Origin: Nymphaea colorata
Taxonomy: Eukaryota; Streptophyta; Magnoliopsida; Nymphaeales; Nymphaeaceae
Length of the DNA stretch: 64,000 bases
Direction: 5' to 3'
Assembly: GCF_008831285.2 (NCBI RefSeq)
Contig: NC_045149.1
Span: 15,526,578-15,590,577, forward strand
Shown: positions 41,427 through 54,959 of the stretch, piece by piece
Position numbering within the stretch: position 1 is the stretch's first letter
Layout of the letters: the number at the start of each line of letters is the position of its first letter
The notes under the pieces: generated by a model
Database searches by the model: none
What the model was told of the DNA's origin: nothing
What the model saw: only the letters and a program-made list of their open reading frames with translations
Translations under genes and position numbers: made by a program

Positions 41427-42436
41427 GAAGACCTGGTTAAATATCCAAGTAAAATATTATTCATATCATCTTAAAATTTGTATCAATACCAAAGCTAATT
41501 TAAAACCACTTTACTAATTTAAGGAGTTCAATACCAGCTCTTTCTGATACTATTGTCATAATTATCCGACAAGGGGGTATGTATATATCAGATTGTACTG
41601 GTGTTTGCAGCATTTTTTCCACCCAATAAGCCATACCTAAATGGAAACTTTTGAGTGCACATACATGCACATGGTTCCATTGTTTGATTCTTTGTGGTAT
41701 CTTGAAATACTTTTATACTAGTTGAGTATATGTGCTTTTTTATTTGGCCTCAAAATGGACTCAAACTAAATTCTTTTACATATTTTAGCTGACTATGGTT
41801 GTCAATAGAAATCAACCTGTATCCATTTGATTCAAACATGCACTCAGACATAAAAAACTGTAGATCTATTATCTTCTTCATTGGAACACAATATACTTAA
41901 CCAACATATCGTTCCACAATACCATGGATAAAATTTTCTGGAAGTGTTATTCATGATGAATTTGTTCAAGCATGCAAACACTACTTTTATGGGTCTCGAA
42001 AATGACATTTGCTGACTTTCATACATTTTTTCTATTGATGAATGATGAGTATAAAAGAAAAGATAGTTGTGGTATTTCTTTGGTAATCATTGGATGAATA
42101 GCTGAATGTTTTAATCTATTGCACAGAGAAATATTTAGTCTCATTGTCCCCTCTAAAATCCTATGCTCTGAGATTAAATCCTGGGATTTTTTGTCATGTA
42201 GGTTATGACATTTGAGTTAGTAAAATACAATGGTGTTTCTCCAGAAGCTGCAGAATCAACTTATTTGAATTCTTTATATGAAAAACAGGTTCAGTTAATA
42301 CCTAGTTTAGAACCAAATCAACCCGCTTGCTTCATTTGATGCACTTGGTTCAACACTTCGTTCATCCTCTTCCTCACATTTGAGGGGTTCGGTTGATTGG
42401 GAGAAAAAATACTCAAAGAAGGATACATAGTTAAGG

Positions 42437-45400
42437 ATGGATTCAGGAACCCATTCCATTGAGGACGGTGTCAATCTCCTGAAGCAATTGGAAGATATCC
42501 TACGTACTGATCCCCTTATGTAAGAGCTCCCTCTCTTTCTCTCTCCCTCTTTCTACCTCTCTCTCTCTCTCTCTGGGGTTGATTCCATCCTTTCGTGGGG
42601 ATGGCACCACTACACAAGTCCCTCTTATTGTACATTCATGGGCTTCACTTATGGATGCCTAATTAGATTCTTGTTTGAATTGGTGATTATTCTATACTCC
42701 TTTCTTTTCTTTTGGTTTTTTGCACTTGGTGTGTCTTGGAGATAAACCTTTAAGACTTCATGGTCTCAGATTTATTTGGTTAATGCATAATAACTTTGAG
42801 ATTCTAAGAATTCCTTAAATGTTTGATGCAATTTGGTTTATTAAAGATTTGGAATTTGTGGCTTCTGATGTATGTAAGGCCTGATTGCCCAAATAACCCT
42901 TTACATTATATGAAGTTTGTCCTCACCATACATAAGGCAACCAAAAACATGGTGAGGAAGTCCAGACTTCCTTCACCGTGTACAAGGTTTAAGCCTTGAA
43001 ATCAAGTGAAGAAAGTGAGAGGTGGGGAACTGAAACTTTCCTCACCCTACTTTTGGGTGAAAATATACACTTGTGATGATAATCATACGTTTAGGGAGCA
43101 CAGTCCAAGCAAACGAATACTGCCTAACAAATAACACCATTCTTACTGTTGCCTTTTTCTTTTTTTCTTTTTTTTTGGCATAAATGACAGAGATGAACTC
43201 GGGTTTGTACATCCATCTCAATTTGAGCAACTGAATAAAGGCATAAATGAATTCTCTGCCAACTTAAGTATTCAGTTAGATGAAAACGTGTTCTGGTTCA
43301 AAGATCACAAACTAGCAATCTCCGTCCTGGCGTTGCGACCTTTATATGAAGCTGCTAAGGAAGCATTTATGGAGGTACGGAGTGCATATGATGTGGAGAT
43401 CAACCTGAAGGGCAAGTTTCATGAAGCAGCCAAGTGCATTTCATTGGAACCAGAAAATAATTCGACCACAGGTTCGGATGTGCATCTTCTTGAAGGAAAG
43501 ATGATGAGACACAGCAAGGCACTTCTATTGCTAAGCTGTGACTTTGCAACTGCATGGAATTCCAGGTAACAATGTCTTATTAATATTAATATTATTGTTG
43601 TAGAAATTATACTTGCAGTTATTATAGTTATTTATTTATGATATTCGGTTCTTATTGTTGTCACCTTTTCCCTCCCACAGTCTACTATATTTTTTTAAGT
43701 GTCATCGATTAGAACACTATTGCTGGGTAATCAAATTGAACACATATGCTTTCTTACCACTTAAGATGCTGGTATCCTTCTAAATTACAATGCCATCTTA
43801 TTTTTGCTTTAAAAGTACAGAAGTTGATAAATGCCCTCTATTGGTTTTCTGAAATTTAGCTTGCTTTAGCTCCTCTCTCTTTTTTTATAGGAAACAAATA
43901 CTTCTGGGAAGGCAAAACTTTTCATTAATTATTGAGGAGTTCAACTTGTCTGCTCTGGTTTTGTCATATTCACCAAAAAGTGAGCAGGCATGGAATCATA
44001 GGTAAGTTGAGGCTGATGCAAAGCAGTTTTTTGATGAGCTAATTTGTTCAATTATTTTTATTTATGAATCAATAAATTTTTTTTTGGTCTTGTTACACAG
44101 TTCCATCTCTCCCTGCCCTTTTTTTCTTGTTGATACTTTTTCACTTTAGTCATTTGGCTTCAACTTCACTGTTCAGCAAAGGCTGTTGGATAATGGACAT
44201 ACTTGGATAGTTTTATTTCTTATGCATTTTCATGTATATTGAAGCTATTATCTACATATGTCATTAATTCCAGACGATGGCTGGTCAAGTTAGTTGGTGA
44301 AAGATTTCAGAATTTGCAAGATATGCTGCAAAAAGAATCTGAGCTTGTGGAACGCATATGTGAGGTCTATGTTTCTCTAAAGGATACTGTAGCATTAGGA
44401 TAAAGCTTTGACAATTCACTTTTTACTTATTTATTCATGATGATGCACTTTCAGTTATTTCTATCTCCAATTTCTTTTTACTTATTTATTCATGATGATG
44501 CACTTTCAGTTATTTCTATCTCCAATTTCTAGCTTCTCTTCCATCGTTTGTATTGCATGTGTAATATGGAAGAATGAATTATAAAGGCCTCCTTTGGGGC
44601 TTGAAAACATTAATTGATATCTAGCATTCTAATTCCCTTAATCCAGTTGGATAAGTGAAGGTTGGTCTTTTACTTGCTTAATCATGTGCTATTTAAGCAG
44701 TCATTTAGCAATGCCAAATTTACCAGCATACTCGGTAGCACATGTAGCTGTATCATACAAATTATTCGGAGCTTATTCTTTGGTTGAATGCTGATAAGAA
44801 CGTCCTGCTTGACGATTGTTATTACACGGTAGTGAAACATGATTTAGATCTTGTTCTTACAACTTTGAGTTACACTAGTTTTGTTAAGGTCTAAGTTGCA
44901 TGGAATGTACAGTCAGGACATGCTTAATGTCAGTATGGCATTTTATGATCAATTTTTGGGATAAGGTTTAGGGTTTGCAACACCCACTTGATTAGATCAT
45001 GCTTGCCTCAAAGAATAGGGTGTAGTACCAAGCGTCAGCAGCATAGAATTTATTAAAGTTGGTTTGAAGATTCATGTTTCCTTGTGTTGCATAGAAAAAG
45101 GTTGAGAACAGAAAGTGCTTGTAAATATTTGGACGAGTAGTGTTCCTTGATCTTCATTTAGGTGATTTTGATATGTTTTTCACTAGAGCTTCCATGTGAC
45201 AGTAATCCTATTGGATTTTTTATGATACATAACTCATAAGTTTTTTCTTTTTTTTGGAGTGGGGTGGTGGGGTAGTAGGGTGGGAAGGGGTGCGGGGGTT
45301 TTGGGGGGTTCTATATATGAGGAGAGATAGCTGACACATTACTCAGTAAGATAAACTTTGTATCCTGGTAAGTTTCAGGAGCCATCATAGCGGGTAATTA

Positions 45401-48262
45401 AGTGCCTGTGCATGCACAGGCATCCATGTACCTGTGTAAATTTTTATGTTATTATGATTGATAGTCAAGGGCAAAAGCACATGAACTCTCCCTGCTAGTT
45501 TGTTTGGAATGGACCTTATTTTGGAAATTTATTATAACAAATTTCCTAGTAAAATGGATGATTGAAAAAAACCTACTTTTCTTTAGCTATGTTTCTCATT
45601 GCAATTGCCATTTTGTTCAGGTTATGTTGAATTTGTAATTTTTAAATTCTTTATCAGTATCTTAGGGATGGTTGTTTCCTATTTTCTTGGGGGAAAAAAC
45701 AAGAGGGTTAGCTAACATAAACTAATCTGAGAAATGTTTAGTTTATATTTTATTGTATTTTCTGAATGTTTTTTTCTTTTCCTTTTTGAACTTACAGAAA
45801 TCTAAAATGAACTATCGTGCATGGTGTTACCGTGGTTGGCTTGTTCCATACAAGAAAAAAGAGCAGGTCAGGCTTGATATATGGAACTTTTTCTGCATTG
45901 GCCATTTACTAACACATTAAAGTACAAAGGAATGGGAAGAGAATTTTTCAAGATTGCTTTCTATATCTAGGAAACAATGTTTTAAAATTTTGTTCTCTTT
46001 GATGTATTTTAGGTCTTGTCATTCCATTCTTAGTGTTCTTCTTAATCAAAAGCATACTGCAATGCAAGTTTCTCGTGGGTTCTGCCCATGTTTGATTCAA
46101 TATATATGGAGATTGCTTTTAGTTCTAAAAATGTACATTTGTCTGCTAAGGTGCTAAATGAACTGGATCATACAAGAAAATGGGCCGAGTTACATGTTGC
46201 AGATAATTCCTGCTTTCACTACCGAAGAGTAAGTTACTTCCTAGTGTATGACCTTTTCTTCTAGTGATAAGCTGCTTAGTTTTTATGGTTATGTTTGTAA
46301 GAGGCATGTTGAATTCAAGTTTGTAAGCTTTTTGAGAGTTGAAGCTTCTTGTTTTTGAGTTGCGTTCTGTTGTCATTCTTTGAAAGGGAACTGTTTACAT
46401 GTCATCACTATTTTGCGGTGTCCTAGAAACGCTTCAAATCTCCATTCCATTTACGTATTTTGAAATTGTTTATCCGGTTTAAATGATAAGGGAATAGTTG
46501 TAAGAAGAATTATGCTTCTAAAATGTTGGCATCCAGTATCAAGTCTGGATCGTTAATGGCCTTCATGGGTTCTGTCAGTCCTGGCCTTCTCAATTCAACG
46601 TGACACTAATTGTCCTGTACTGGCTGTACTCTAACCTTGCTAGTGGGTGTAACACCTAGAAGTTCAGAAGCTTCATAGTAGTGCCATCACTTCCTACCGG
46701 ACCCTCAGGTCATTAACTCAATTGACATGTGACAACTGCGTTTAGTACACTTAGTATGTGTATAGTTCTCCTGTAATGAACTGTCTGTTTACTAGTTTCT
46801 GTGTGACTTGAAATGCTGTGCGCCTCCTGGATGAAACCTCAATTTTATGCTCATGGTTTTGTTCTTTCATTGCAGATACTGTTGTTAAGGCTGATGATGG
46901 AGGACAAGGTGCACCAGAAGAAATGTAGTGTAGATGGAGCTTATGGAAATTCTGACTTTCATTCCACATGGAAGGTTCAATAAATTTTGCACTCAAATAA
47001 AATGTCCTGCTGTCTCCTGATATTTCTTTAGGAGAATCTGAAGGCATTTTTTTTTTCCACTAAATGTTAATTTCTTCTCTTTCTTCACCTCTCTGACTGT
47101 TTCTGTTCTTAGAGCTCACATCATGATCTATACTTTTCTGTCATTTGTTACAACTAGGAATATGGAGGCAATCCAGACCAAACCAATGCATTGAGAAAGA
47201 GTGGCAGTTTTCTGAACAAAATTATGTGGAACTAGGGTTCACAAACCTAGGCTTGGAAAAGAAACCACATTTTTCAGTGTTTTGCAATGATATGTTGATT
47301 TTTGTTTATATTGTAACATCAGTTAAAAACTTAAAATGCACGAAAGTCTAGATCATTGAAACTGGCACTCTAACAAATCATCTTAGTGACTGAAACTGCA
47401 AATACTTGTTAACATTTGACTTCCCTTTTTCTCTTGTAAGCTTTTGCTTGTCATTGTAAACTGTCTGCTGGGGTTATGCTTCCCTGTTAAAACTGTCGTT
47501 ATTGTTTGTGCAAATATTCTTCTGTAAAATGTTCAGAACCATAATGTTTCTGATTGCTTTCTCTGCAATATCGGCAGGCAGAACTTGACTGGAATATGAT
47601 GTTGATTAATCTTTATAGTGGAAGAGAGGTAGCAACAATATAAATCTCATCTTTTCTTATAGGAATGACTACTACTTATTTGTCCAGAGTTTCTGTTCTG
47701 TTGGCTATGATTTGTTTTCCAGAATGTTCAAGTTTTCAAGTGTGGTTCTTGTGGTGGTCTCAGGCTCTCTGGGTTCATCGCCGCTTCCTTGCTTATCAAT
47801 GGATAACTCGTTGTGGTAATCAAAGCAATAAGGTGCATGCCTTTCTGAAGGACGAATTGCAGCTAGTCCATGCCTGCTTGAATATTTCAGATAGCGGTTT
47901 TGGTGATAACCGTACACAAGGAGCACATGCAGCTTCATATTTTCTATATATTTTTAAGGTTTGATTTCATTTAATTCGTCTTGTTTCCTTCTTGCTCTGC
48001 GTTTTATGTTCTCTTGGTTGCGCATGATTGAATGTCCATGACTTCGGATCTTGTCATGGAGTGCAAAGTTCGGTGACCAATGTACTCTCTAAGTAATATT
48101 TTTTTTTACTTGCAGCAAGTTCCTCGGTCTGAACAGGCTGACCTTCAAGATAAGCTTGGGAAATTGCCAGACCTCAGCGTTTTGCTAAATGAGGTTTGGC
48201 CAGAAAGATCTGAACTTTGGAAGGACTTGTTACTGTCTAATTTCATTGCTGCTGATGTTTAG
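42437..48262 (+). CDS. PTAR1-like protein prenyltransferase alpha-subunit repeat protein
   Basis: Ten coding exons join in phase to 432 residues: 42437-42519, 43191-43565, 43891-44001, 44274-44364, 45798-45866, 46151-46228, 46876-46974, 47578-47628, 47764-47958, 48116-48262. The protein has the prenyltransferase alpha (PPTA) repeats, each a helical pair with a W-x-x-R core: AWNSR (149-153), AWNHRRWL (186-193), AWCYRGWL (228-235), CFHYRR (264-269) and ALWVHRRFLAY (320-330). Human PTAR1 pairs with RabGGTase beta as geranylgeranyltransferase III, which adds a second lipid to SNAREs such as Ykt6. A matching cytosolic role here is inference from the family. The domain spacing, with a long N-terminal part before the first repeat, fits PTAR1 better than FTase/GGTase-I alpha. 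The last exon's stop is read at 48260-48262. Confidence 0.85.
42529..42574. repeat. CT-rich microsatellite just after exon 1 of the PTAR1-like gene
   Basis: An interrupted CTCTCT tract starting about 10 bp inside intron 1. Confidence 0.8.
44419..44528. repeat. 55-bp perfect tandem duplication in PTAR1-like intron 4
   Basis: Copies 44419-44473 and 44474-44528 are identical as read. They begin about 55 bp after the donor of exon 4. Confidence 0.93.
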
Positions 48263-50700
48263 GGTAATCCAGGTCCTAGCAGATTCATATAATTTATACT
48301 GTTTTCCTGGCGAGGGTTCGGCAGGGCAGGACCAGATTATGCCAAGGGAAGACACATTTCAGGTATTGAACTTTTCACCGTCATCAAAGTGGCTGGTTAT
48401 TTGCCTCATGCTTGGACTGGACTGAGAAGCTGCAGTACATAAACAATTCTTTTCTTTTATGCGATCGCTGTGTGGCTCTGTTACAAATGGCACCTACATT
48501 TTGAATATTGTGAAATTCACGAAATAGTATGTCATGAAGATCACAAAAGCAAGCTGTTTAGCAAATTTATTCCGATGCGTCTCCAGTTCGTATAACTCAT
48601 GGAGTCCCACCTTTTGGACAAGCCGAATAAACTTGTCATTGATTCCTACAATATATTATCAGTCATGCAAGCTCTTGGATAGGCAACCGATCATGTCGTT
48701 TTTTACTCCCATCTTCCAAATCTATTATGTTGACCGTTCACTGTAATGCTTAAATAATATTAGAATTGGTAACCAGCGGCTTTTTCACATGCACGGTCAC
48801 ACTTCTTTTCAGGCTCAAACACAAATGCGATCGATGCCCTCATAGCTTGTCACCGAGAGTATTATCCCCTTACCTTGTTATCTTTCTGGGCCTAACCATT
48901 CTTTGACAAAGCAAGTAAAAATGTATTCTCAAAATATTAGAACAAGATAGAATCTTACCTTCAATATTATTATAATTAATATGACCTAGCGTTATTTATT
49001 AATATTGGTCTACTGCGCGTGATTCACCGGATCGGTTGAAAAGGGAAATTACGAAGGGGCTAAAATTACACCCTTAAACCTCGGCCGTAATATTAATAAA
49101 ACAATAAAAAAATAAAATTTTTTGCTCAAATTATTGTGGCCGACACGGCCCGGTACGGGTCAATGTGTAGATCGTGCACACATCGCTACGTGTTTTTGGT
49201 AGAAAATGGAAACCAATATTCATGACATTAGTTTCTACTTTTCTTGGTCGACATTGCATCGGTTTGTCAGTAAAGCGATACGCTACAGAGGTTCGTATTG
49301 GTCAATCGGTTATATGCTTCAAAGTTTAAGGATTCCAATAGGTTTCAACGTCACAAAAATTCGTCTTAAATTGTTGACGAATATCCAATTTCAATTCAGT
49401 AACTAAGTCACAAAATTCTAGATAAAGGGTACAAGGAGCACTTGTATGTGAACAAATAAAAATTAGGCAGGTATTCAATATATGAATGGAGTAATTTTTG
49501 TGAGCTAGTGTGGGCAATGGCCACACCTGCCTCTGTCACTGTTTTAGTCTCAACTTTACCCAAGCTGTGTTTCCAATCAATCTGATAGGTTTTTTTGAGA
49601 CCGATGGTTCAAATCTGATTTAAGGCACGTACCCAGAGATGCTAATGAATTATACTGGAATTGGATATATATTTTCATTTACCGTATTTGATTTTGTCAC
49701 ATATTCATGTACTCATATTACAAAAAAGGTGAGCGAGACCAAAAAGTTTTTGAAAAAGGGCCCCTAAACATTTTCATAAACGGTTAGCTGGCCTGATATT
49801 GGATATGGGATTTTTTTATATCCAGTATTGAAGTAATAAAATCTAATTGACTGCTTCTGATTGGAAATCTTTGTTAAATTGAGTCTAAGTCGAAACCGGG
49901 ATCTGATAAGATACCATTTCTTAAAACCGAAGCCGATCTTACTTTTCAGCCAAATATTAAAATTTTCCGTGTCTGACTTATTTAAAGCAATTTAGTTCGA
50001 TACCTGGTCCAAATTCAATCTGATCCATTGACATTCCTATACATACTCGTACCAAATCAAATGTCAAATATCAGACATAGATAACATAAATATCAAAAAC
50101 AAGTATTTGAGGTTGACATGCAGAATACACCTAGAAAAACAAAATTGAAAATGCTTGCTTCTTTTTTCTTCATTACTAAAAGCCAGCGTACTTGGACGAG
50201 GGCGACATAACATAAATATGAAAAACATGTATTTGTCCGATCTATGTAACTGTTCCATATAACCTCACTATATGTTTACAATTGTTTTCCCCAAAAGATA
50301 TCTCAAATAAGTTGGCCGTGACATTATGCCAACTAAAGATCACATCATACTCCTAGAGCCGCATGCACACAAGGTGTTGATCAGCCCCCTTACCAACAAG
50401 TCAAGCTAAATGAGCTTGACTAAACGAGGTGGGCTAAGTGGTAAATTCCTGACTCAAACTCAGCTTATGTAAGTTTGAATAAACATGTATTATTATATTT
50501 TATTTTAAAAAATAATTAGCACCATTTTTTAAATAAAAATGAACCATTTTTTGACACCTCTGATTCTCTCTCTCCCTCTCTTTCACACACACGCACACGC
50601 AGGAGCGCACACGCCCTCACGACAAGACTAACACTGGACACGTCGCTTACTCGAAGCGTAGCGTGATGAAAAGAGAACAGAGAAGCGCATCGATCTGTCC
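48263..50700. other. Intergenic region between the PTAR1-like and histone H4 genes
   Basis: The first part is 3'UTR of the PTAR1-like gene. The rest is AT-rich, with CT/CA-rich simple sequence at about 50565-50605. No gene or complete transposon was recognised. Confidence 0.5.
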
Positions 50701-50713
50701 TTCAAACTCCTGC

Positions 50714-50718
50714 CCAAT
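50714..50718 (+). promoter_or_regulatory. CCAAT box of the histone H4 gene
   Basis: CCAAT lies about 100 bp upstream of the TATA box. A canonical plant histone octamer (CGCGGATC) was not found; only partial matches such as CGCGGACA (50802) occur. Confidence 0.45.
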
Positions 50719-50815
50719 AAGGTCGCGAGAAATGTGATCCGACGGTTCATGTGGACTGAGTGGAGTACCCACGGATCGAGACCTGATCAGACGGCCACAA
50801 ACGCGGACAGCCCGA

Positions 50816-50823
50816 TATAAAAG
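50816..50823 (+). promoter_or_regulatory. TATA box of the histone H4 gene
   Basis: TATAAAAG lies about 106 bp before the start codon, which leaves a leader of roughly 75-80 bases. Confidence 0.75.
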
Positions 50824-50895
50824 CTCTCCGACCACGCGACTCCCATCCATCGCGATTCGAGGGCGTTGGTGTTTTCGTCTGCCGTTCTTGGGTGA

Positions 50896-51240
<345 letters not shown>

Positions 51241-52825
51241 TCGTCTTCATCTTTCCTATGGGAGTCGCTGTCTTCATTATGGGGTGGTGTTTGCGGCCGT
51301 CTTCTTGTTTCTCATCCGTGGGGGCGTTGGGGAGATATGCTTTTTTTGTGTATATTGTAGTGAATTGGAAGGGGATGCTTTTCCCTTTCTCTTTTCCCCT
51401 TCTCTCGATGTATACATATTGGTGAAAATCTAATGGGGTTTTTTCGTTTCCTCAAATTCTTCGAAGTTCTATTTCACGTTTTCAGCTTCACTGCTTTTAA
51501 TTTTCAATGTTCCTGGTTTCGATTCAGATTGGCCAGCGGTCTGGTCAGGCATGTAAACTTTGTCCGGCGAACCGATAGGGTGAGGGTTTTGATTCAGAAC
51601 CAGTTAGCCGATTCGGGAATAGCATTACTTTTGCTCCTGGTTTGAATAAACTAGAAATTTGAATAAGCTAGAAAAAGTGGTCTCCCCCAAATTCATTAAA
51701 CACGGCATGAATTTCTTTAGGAAGTAGCCGGCGTGTTTTGTGAAGAAATGAACTTGGGTGAATCGGTAGACTGCAATCCAAGATTTGTAAATTGTCATTA
51801 AACAGCACCGGTTGGCCAATTGCCCAAGACATGGTCTTCAAAGGATTTCAGGAAACGATTGATGACTTCGTCTTGGCGACCTTCTTCCGGCCGAATTTGT
51901 TGGGATGACCATGGAAGATTGTATTACAAATTGCCCTTTGAATGTGTTTAAAACAAGGGCACTCCTTGGTGCCTATCTCCCCCGCAATCCAAAAATCCTT
52001 CATTGCAAGGGCACTCTTTGGAATGAGTCAAACACTTCATTTTTTTTTTCCCTCAAAAACTTGCTTTACTTTTAGGAGGATAAAAAGGTTATGCTTTAGT
52101 TTAAATTTTTACAGGAATGTTTGTAAATTGAAATTCTAAAAATTTTAAAAAAATTAAATATATACATTTGATGAACTTTGTATGGATACTTGCTCAACAA
52201 AAACACGCGTAAACAAAAGTCCTTAATATAATGTTTCTTTTTCATATAATTCAGGCAGTTAAATAAAAAACTGAAGCTTAAGTACATTTTATTGTTTAGC
52301 AAATCACGAAAATTATATCCTATTGGCGACGAAAAATGGCTCTTTTCTTTCTAGAAAACAATTTCATCTGTAAATAAATATAAATTCTTTTTTGGGAAAT
52401 TGACGATTGCAAATGTGACAAAAGAGTCTGATTATTAGAAGAAGAAACAGTGTGTCAAAAGAGAAAAATTTATGATTTGATTTCTATGTAATTAAGTTTT
52501 TCAAGGCCAGCTTGAGATCCAAATAAAGAGAACAGTTTTTTTACATAGCTCCATCCTGACCCGACCCGACCCGACCCGACCCGACCCTCCACGGGTTTGA
52601 GCGCCTCGCTGGTCGCTACCCCCTGCTAGGTTTCCGTCCCTGGGGGTCCTAAATCTTCACGCCCCGCGTCGGTTCCATTGCCCGTTGTCCTCCTGCGGAG
52701 AAGCTAACTCCCCTGCCTTCCGTTCCGCTGGCCGACGCAAGCCACAGGACGGCAGTGCTACGGTCATCCCAACTCCTCGTGAGGGTAAGAACTAAGAACG
52801 ATCTTACCTTCTCATTATCCGCAGG
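51241..52825. other. Intergenic region between histone H4 and the P-class PPR gene
   Basis: H4 3'UTR is followed by AT-rich sequence with no gene. From about 52555 the composition turns GC-rich, starting with a GACCC repeat, and probably holds the promoter of the P-class PPR gene. Confidence 0.5.
52558..52587. repeat. (GACCC)6 pentanucleotide repeat
   Basis: Six perfect units, about 240 bp upstream of the leader segment shared with the other PPR gene. Confidence 0.95.
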
Positions 52826-52980
52826 TGGAACCTTGTTTTTCCGGTCAGGGCATATCCTTCTCCGCACGGCACGGCTCCACCGCTCGCAGCGTCTCTCCAC
52901 CGTCGCAGCATCGCTGAAACACCGCCGTTCAACCGCTTGCATCGTGGCCCGGAGACATCGTTCTTGCTGTTGGGTTAGGC
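52826..52980 (+). other. Leader segment of the P-class PPR gene, homologous to the leader at 35068-35550
   Basis: It shares GTGGAACCTTG, CTCCACCGCTCGCAGC, CACCGCCGTTCAACCGCTTGC (with mismatches) and CATCGTTCTTGCTGTTGGGTTA with the other PPR gene's leader, in the same order. Where that leader has a 349-bp intron (35171-35519), this copy runs straight through. Confidence 0.6.
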
Positions 52981-53189
52981 TATAGCTACAAAGAAGCAAG
53001 TCAATAGGAGAGTAGGGTGCGGTGGAAATGGGGCAGCGATTAGTTCCTGGAGTTGGAAGGTTTCATTCTCTATGAAAATCATTGTGGTAGTCGCTTACTT
53101 CCCTTATCATTTGAAAATATTATTACAGGGAGGATTTAGTTGCAGGAACTCCGAAGGGACGAGCTCGATTTTGGTGCCTCTTTTTATTG

Positions 53190-54959
53190 ATGGTAGTATC
53201 TAGGCCTGTTGTGTGGCGGTACGAGATGGCGTGCAGCCTTCACTTGCAGAAATCTGTACCTTGTGTGCCTTTCGGTTACATGAATTGGAGTTTCGATTCG
53301 GATTTTGGGTGGTCTAATGGTGGTGGGAATCAAGGCTTGACCAAGGTGGATGTAGCGGAAAAGGGTAACTCTAGTTGGGGAAGAACTAGAAGAGTTTCCT
53401 TGTTAGAATGTCGGCGGGGTCACTATAGGAGAGTTTGCCTCGATCGGGTTAATCCGGCGACCGTAAATGGTCATGAGCCAGTTGTTTCGACAAAGGGAAC
53501 ACGAAAAAAATCACGGGAACCATTTCATTCACCTTCTGACGGACCTTACATCGAGAACGATCAGTCGTCGAATAATGAATTCTTGTGGATGCTGTGCAGA
53601 AGTGGAAAAATGGTAGAGGCAGCGAATCTGATAGATATAATGGCGAGGCTCAGCCAGGTTCCCGATTTCTCGACCTGTATATCAGTGATTCGTGGCTTGA
53701 TAAAGAGCGATAGGATTGATAAATCAAAAAGAGTTCTGAACATCATGGTTTTGTCTGGTGGTATTCCTGATTCAATCACATATAACATGTTAATTGGTGC
53801 TTTGTGTCGCAAAGGGCAAATCGGTGCTGCAATTAGTGTTCTAGATGGCATGAGCGCAAGCGGATGCACACCGGATGTTATAGCATACAATGCCATCATG
53901 AGGAGCATGTTTGGTATGGGGAAGATTGATCAGGCTATCAGGTTTTGGAAGGATCAGTTGAGAAAAGGCTGCCCTCCTTATATAATTACGTACACTGTGT
54001 TCATGGGGCTAGTGTTCCGGCATCGTGGCGTTGAATATGCTCTGGAGGTCTTCGAGGACATGGCTGCTGAAGGTTGCTATCCCGACATCGTAACATACAA
54101 CTCTCTGATCAACATAGCGTGTAAGGAGGGAAAGTATGAAGATGTGAACTTGATGTTCTTGGATATGTTTGGTAGAGGATTGGTGCCGAATTCTGTAACT
54201 TACAACACGTTACTCCATGGTCTGTGCAGAATTGGCAGAAGGGGGGAGGCAGAGCAGATCCTCTCGATCATGAACCAGAGTTCTAATCCTCCTACTGTTG
54301 TCTCTTACAATATTTTAATAAATTGTCTGTGCAAGTCTGGTTTCTTGGATCGAGCAGTTGATTTTCTAGAACTAATGGTTTCTGGAGGATGTTGTCCTGA
54401 TATCATCACTTATAACACTCTTTTGTATGCAATATGCAAGGAAGGCATGGTAGATGAAGCGTTTTCTATACTCCATTTTTTGGGGAATAATGGTTATACT
54501 CTTGTTCAGTCTACTTATAATATTGTAATTGACGGTTTGTCGAAGAACGGTAATATGGACAAGGCAATGGAGCTGCTAAGGGAGATGATTAGCTGCAGGA
54601 TATTTCCTGATGACATCACTTATAATTCATTGATAGCTGGGTTGTGTAAGGCAAACATGGTGGAGTCTGCACTTCGGATGTTGAAGGAAATGACTAGGAG
54701 AAAACACAAGCCTAAGATTACGACTTTTAATGCTGTTATTCAAGGCTTATGCAGTGCGAATAAAGTGGATGTTGCAATTGACATCCTCAATATGATGGTC
54801 TTGAAACAGTGCAAACCCAACGAGGTCACATATGCCACATTGATCAAGGGATTGGATGCTGTTGGGAAACAGGATGAGGCTATGGAGTTACGTAATAACT
54901 TGATTGAGCGCAAGGTTCTTAGGGAAAAAGTGGTGGAAAGATTAATACACGAGAAATGA
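53190..54959 (+). CDS. P-class pentatricopeptide repeat protein
   Basis: A single exon of 589 residues. After an about 130-residue N-terminal part come about thirteen 35-residue P-type repeats, to about residue 585. Each starts YN-x-LI and ends near PD-x-(I/V)-T, for example YNMLIGALCRKGQIGAA and YNSLINIACKEGKYEDV. No E or DYW domain follows. P-class proteins bind organelle RNA to protect ends, help splicing or aid translation. The layout resembles the Arabidopsis At1g08610 type. The start is uncertain: ATG 53190 is first, but ATG 53226 (GAGATGGCG) has the better context and would shorten the protein by 12 residues. The N-terminus is not acidic overall and could carry an organelle signal. Confidence 0.9.
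   Translation: MVVSRPVVWRYEMACSLHLQKSVPCVPFGYMNWSFDSDFGWSNGGGNQGLTKVDVAEKGNSSWGRTRRVSLLECRRGHYRRVCLDRVNPATVNGHEPVVSTKGTRKKSREPFHSPSDGPYIENDQSSNNEFLWMLCRSGKMVEAANLIDIMARLSQVPDFSTCISVIRGLIKSDRIDKSKRVLNIMVLSGGIPDSITYNMLIGALCRKGQIGAAISVLDGMSASGCTPDVIAYNAIMRSMFGMGKIDQAIRFWKDQLRKGCPPYIITYTVFMGLVFRHRGVEYALEVFEDMAAEGCYPDIVTYNSLINIACKEGKYEDVNLMFLDMFGRGLVPNSVTYNTLLHGLCRIGRRGEAEQILSIMNQSSNPPTVVSYNILINCLCKSGFLDRAVDFLELMVSGGCCPDIITYNTLLYAICKEGMVDEAFSILHFLGNNGYTLVQSTYNIVIDGLSKNGNMDKAMELLREMISCRIFPDDITYNSLIAGLCKANMVESALRMLKEMTRRKHKPKITTFNAVIQGLCSANKVDVAIDILNMMVLKQCKPNEVTYATLIKGLDAVGKQDEAMELRNNLIERKVLREKVVERLIHEK

Larger units (their letters stand above)
39189..42436. other. Intergenic region with a miniature LTR retrotransposon
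   Basis: The stretch contains the 3'UTR of the PPR gene, the TRIM element at 40974-41426, and the leader of the prenyltransferase gene at the right end. The rest is AT-rich with no recognised gene. The minus-strand frame at 41464-41240 lies inside the TRIM and is not coding. Confidence 0.5.
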
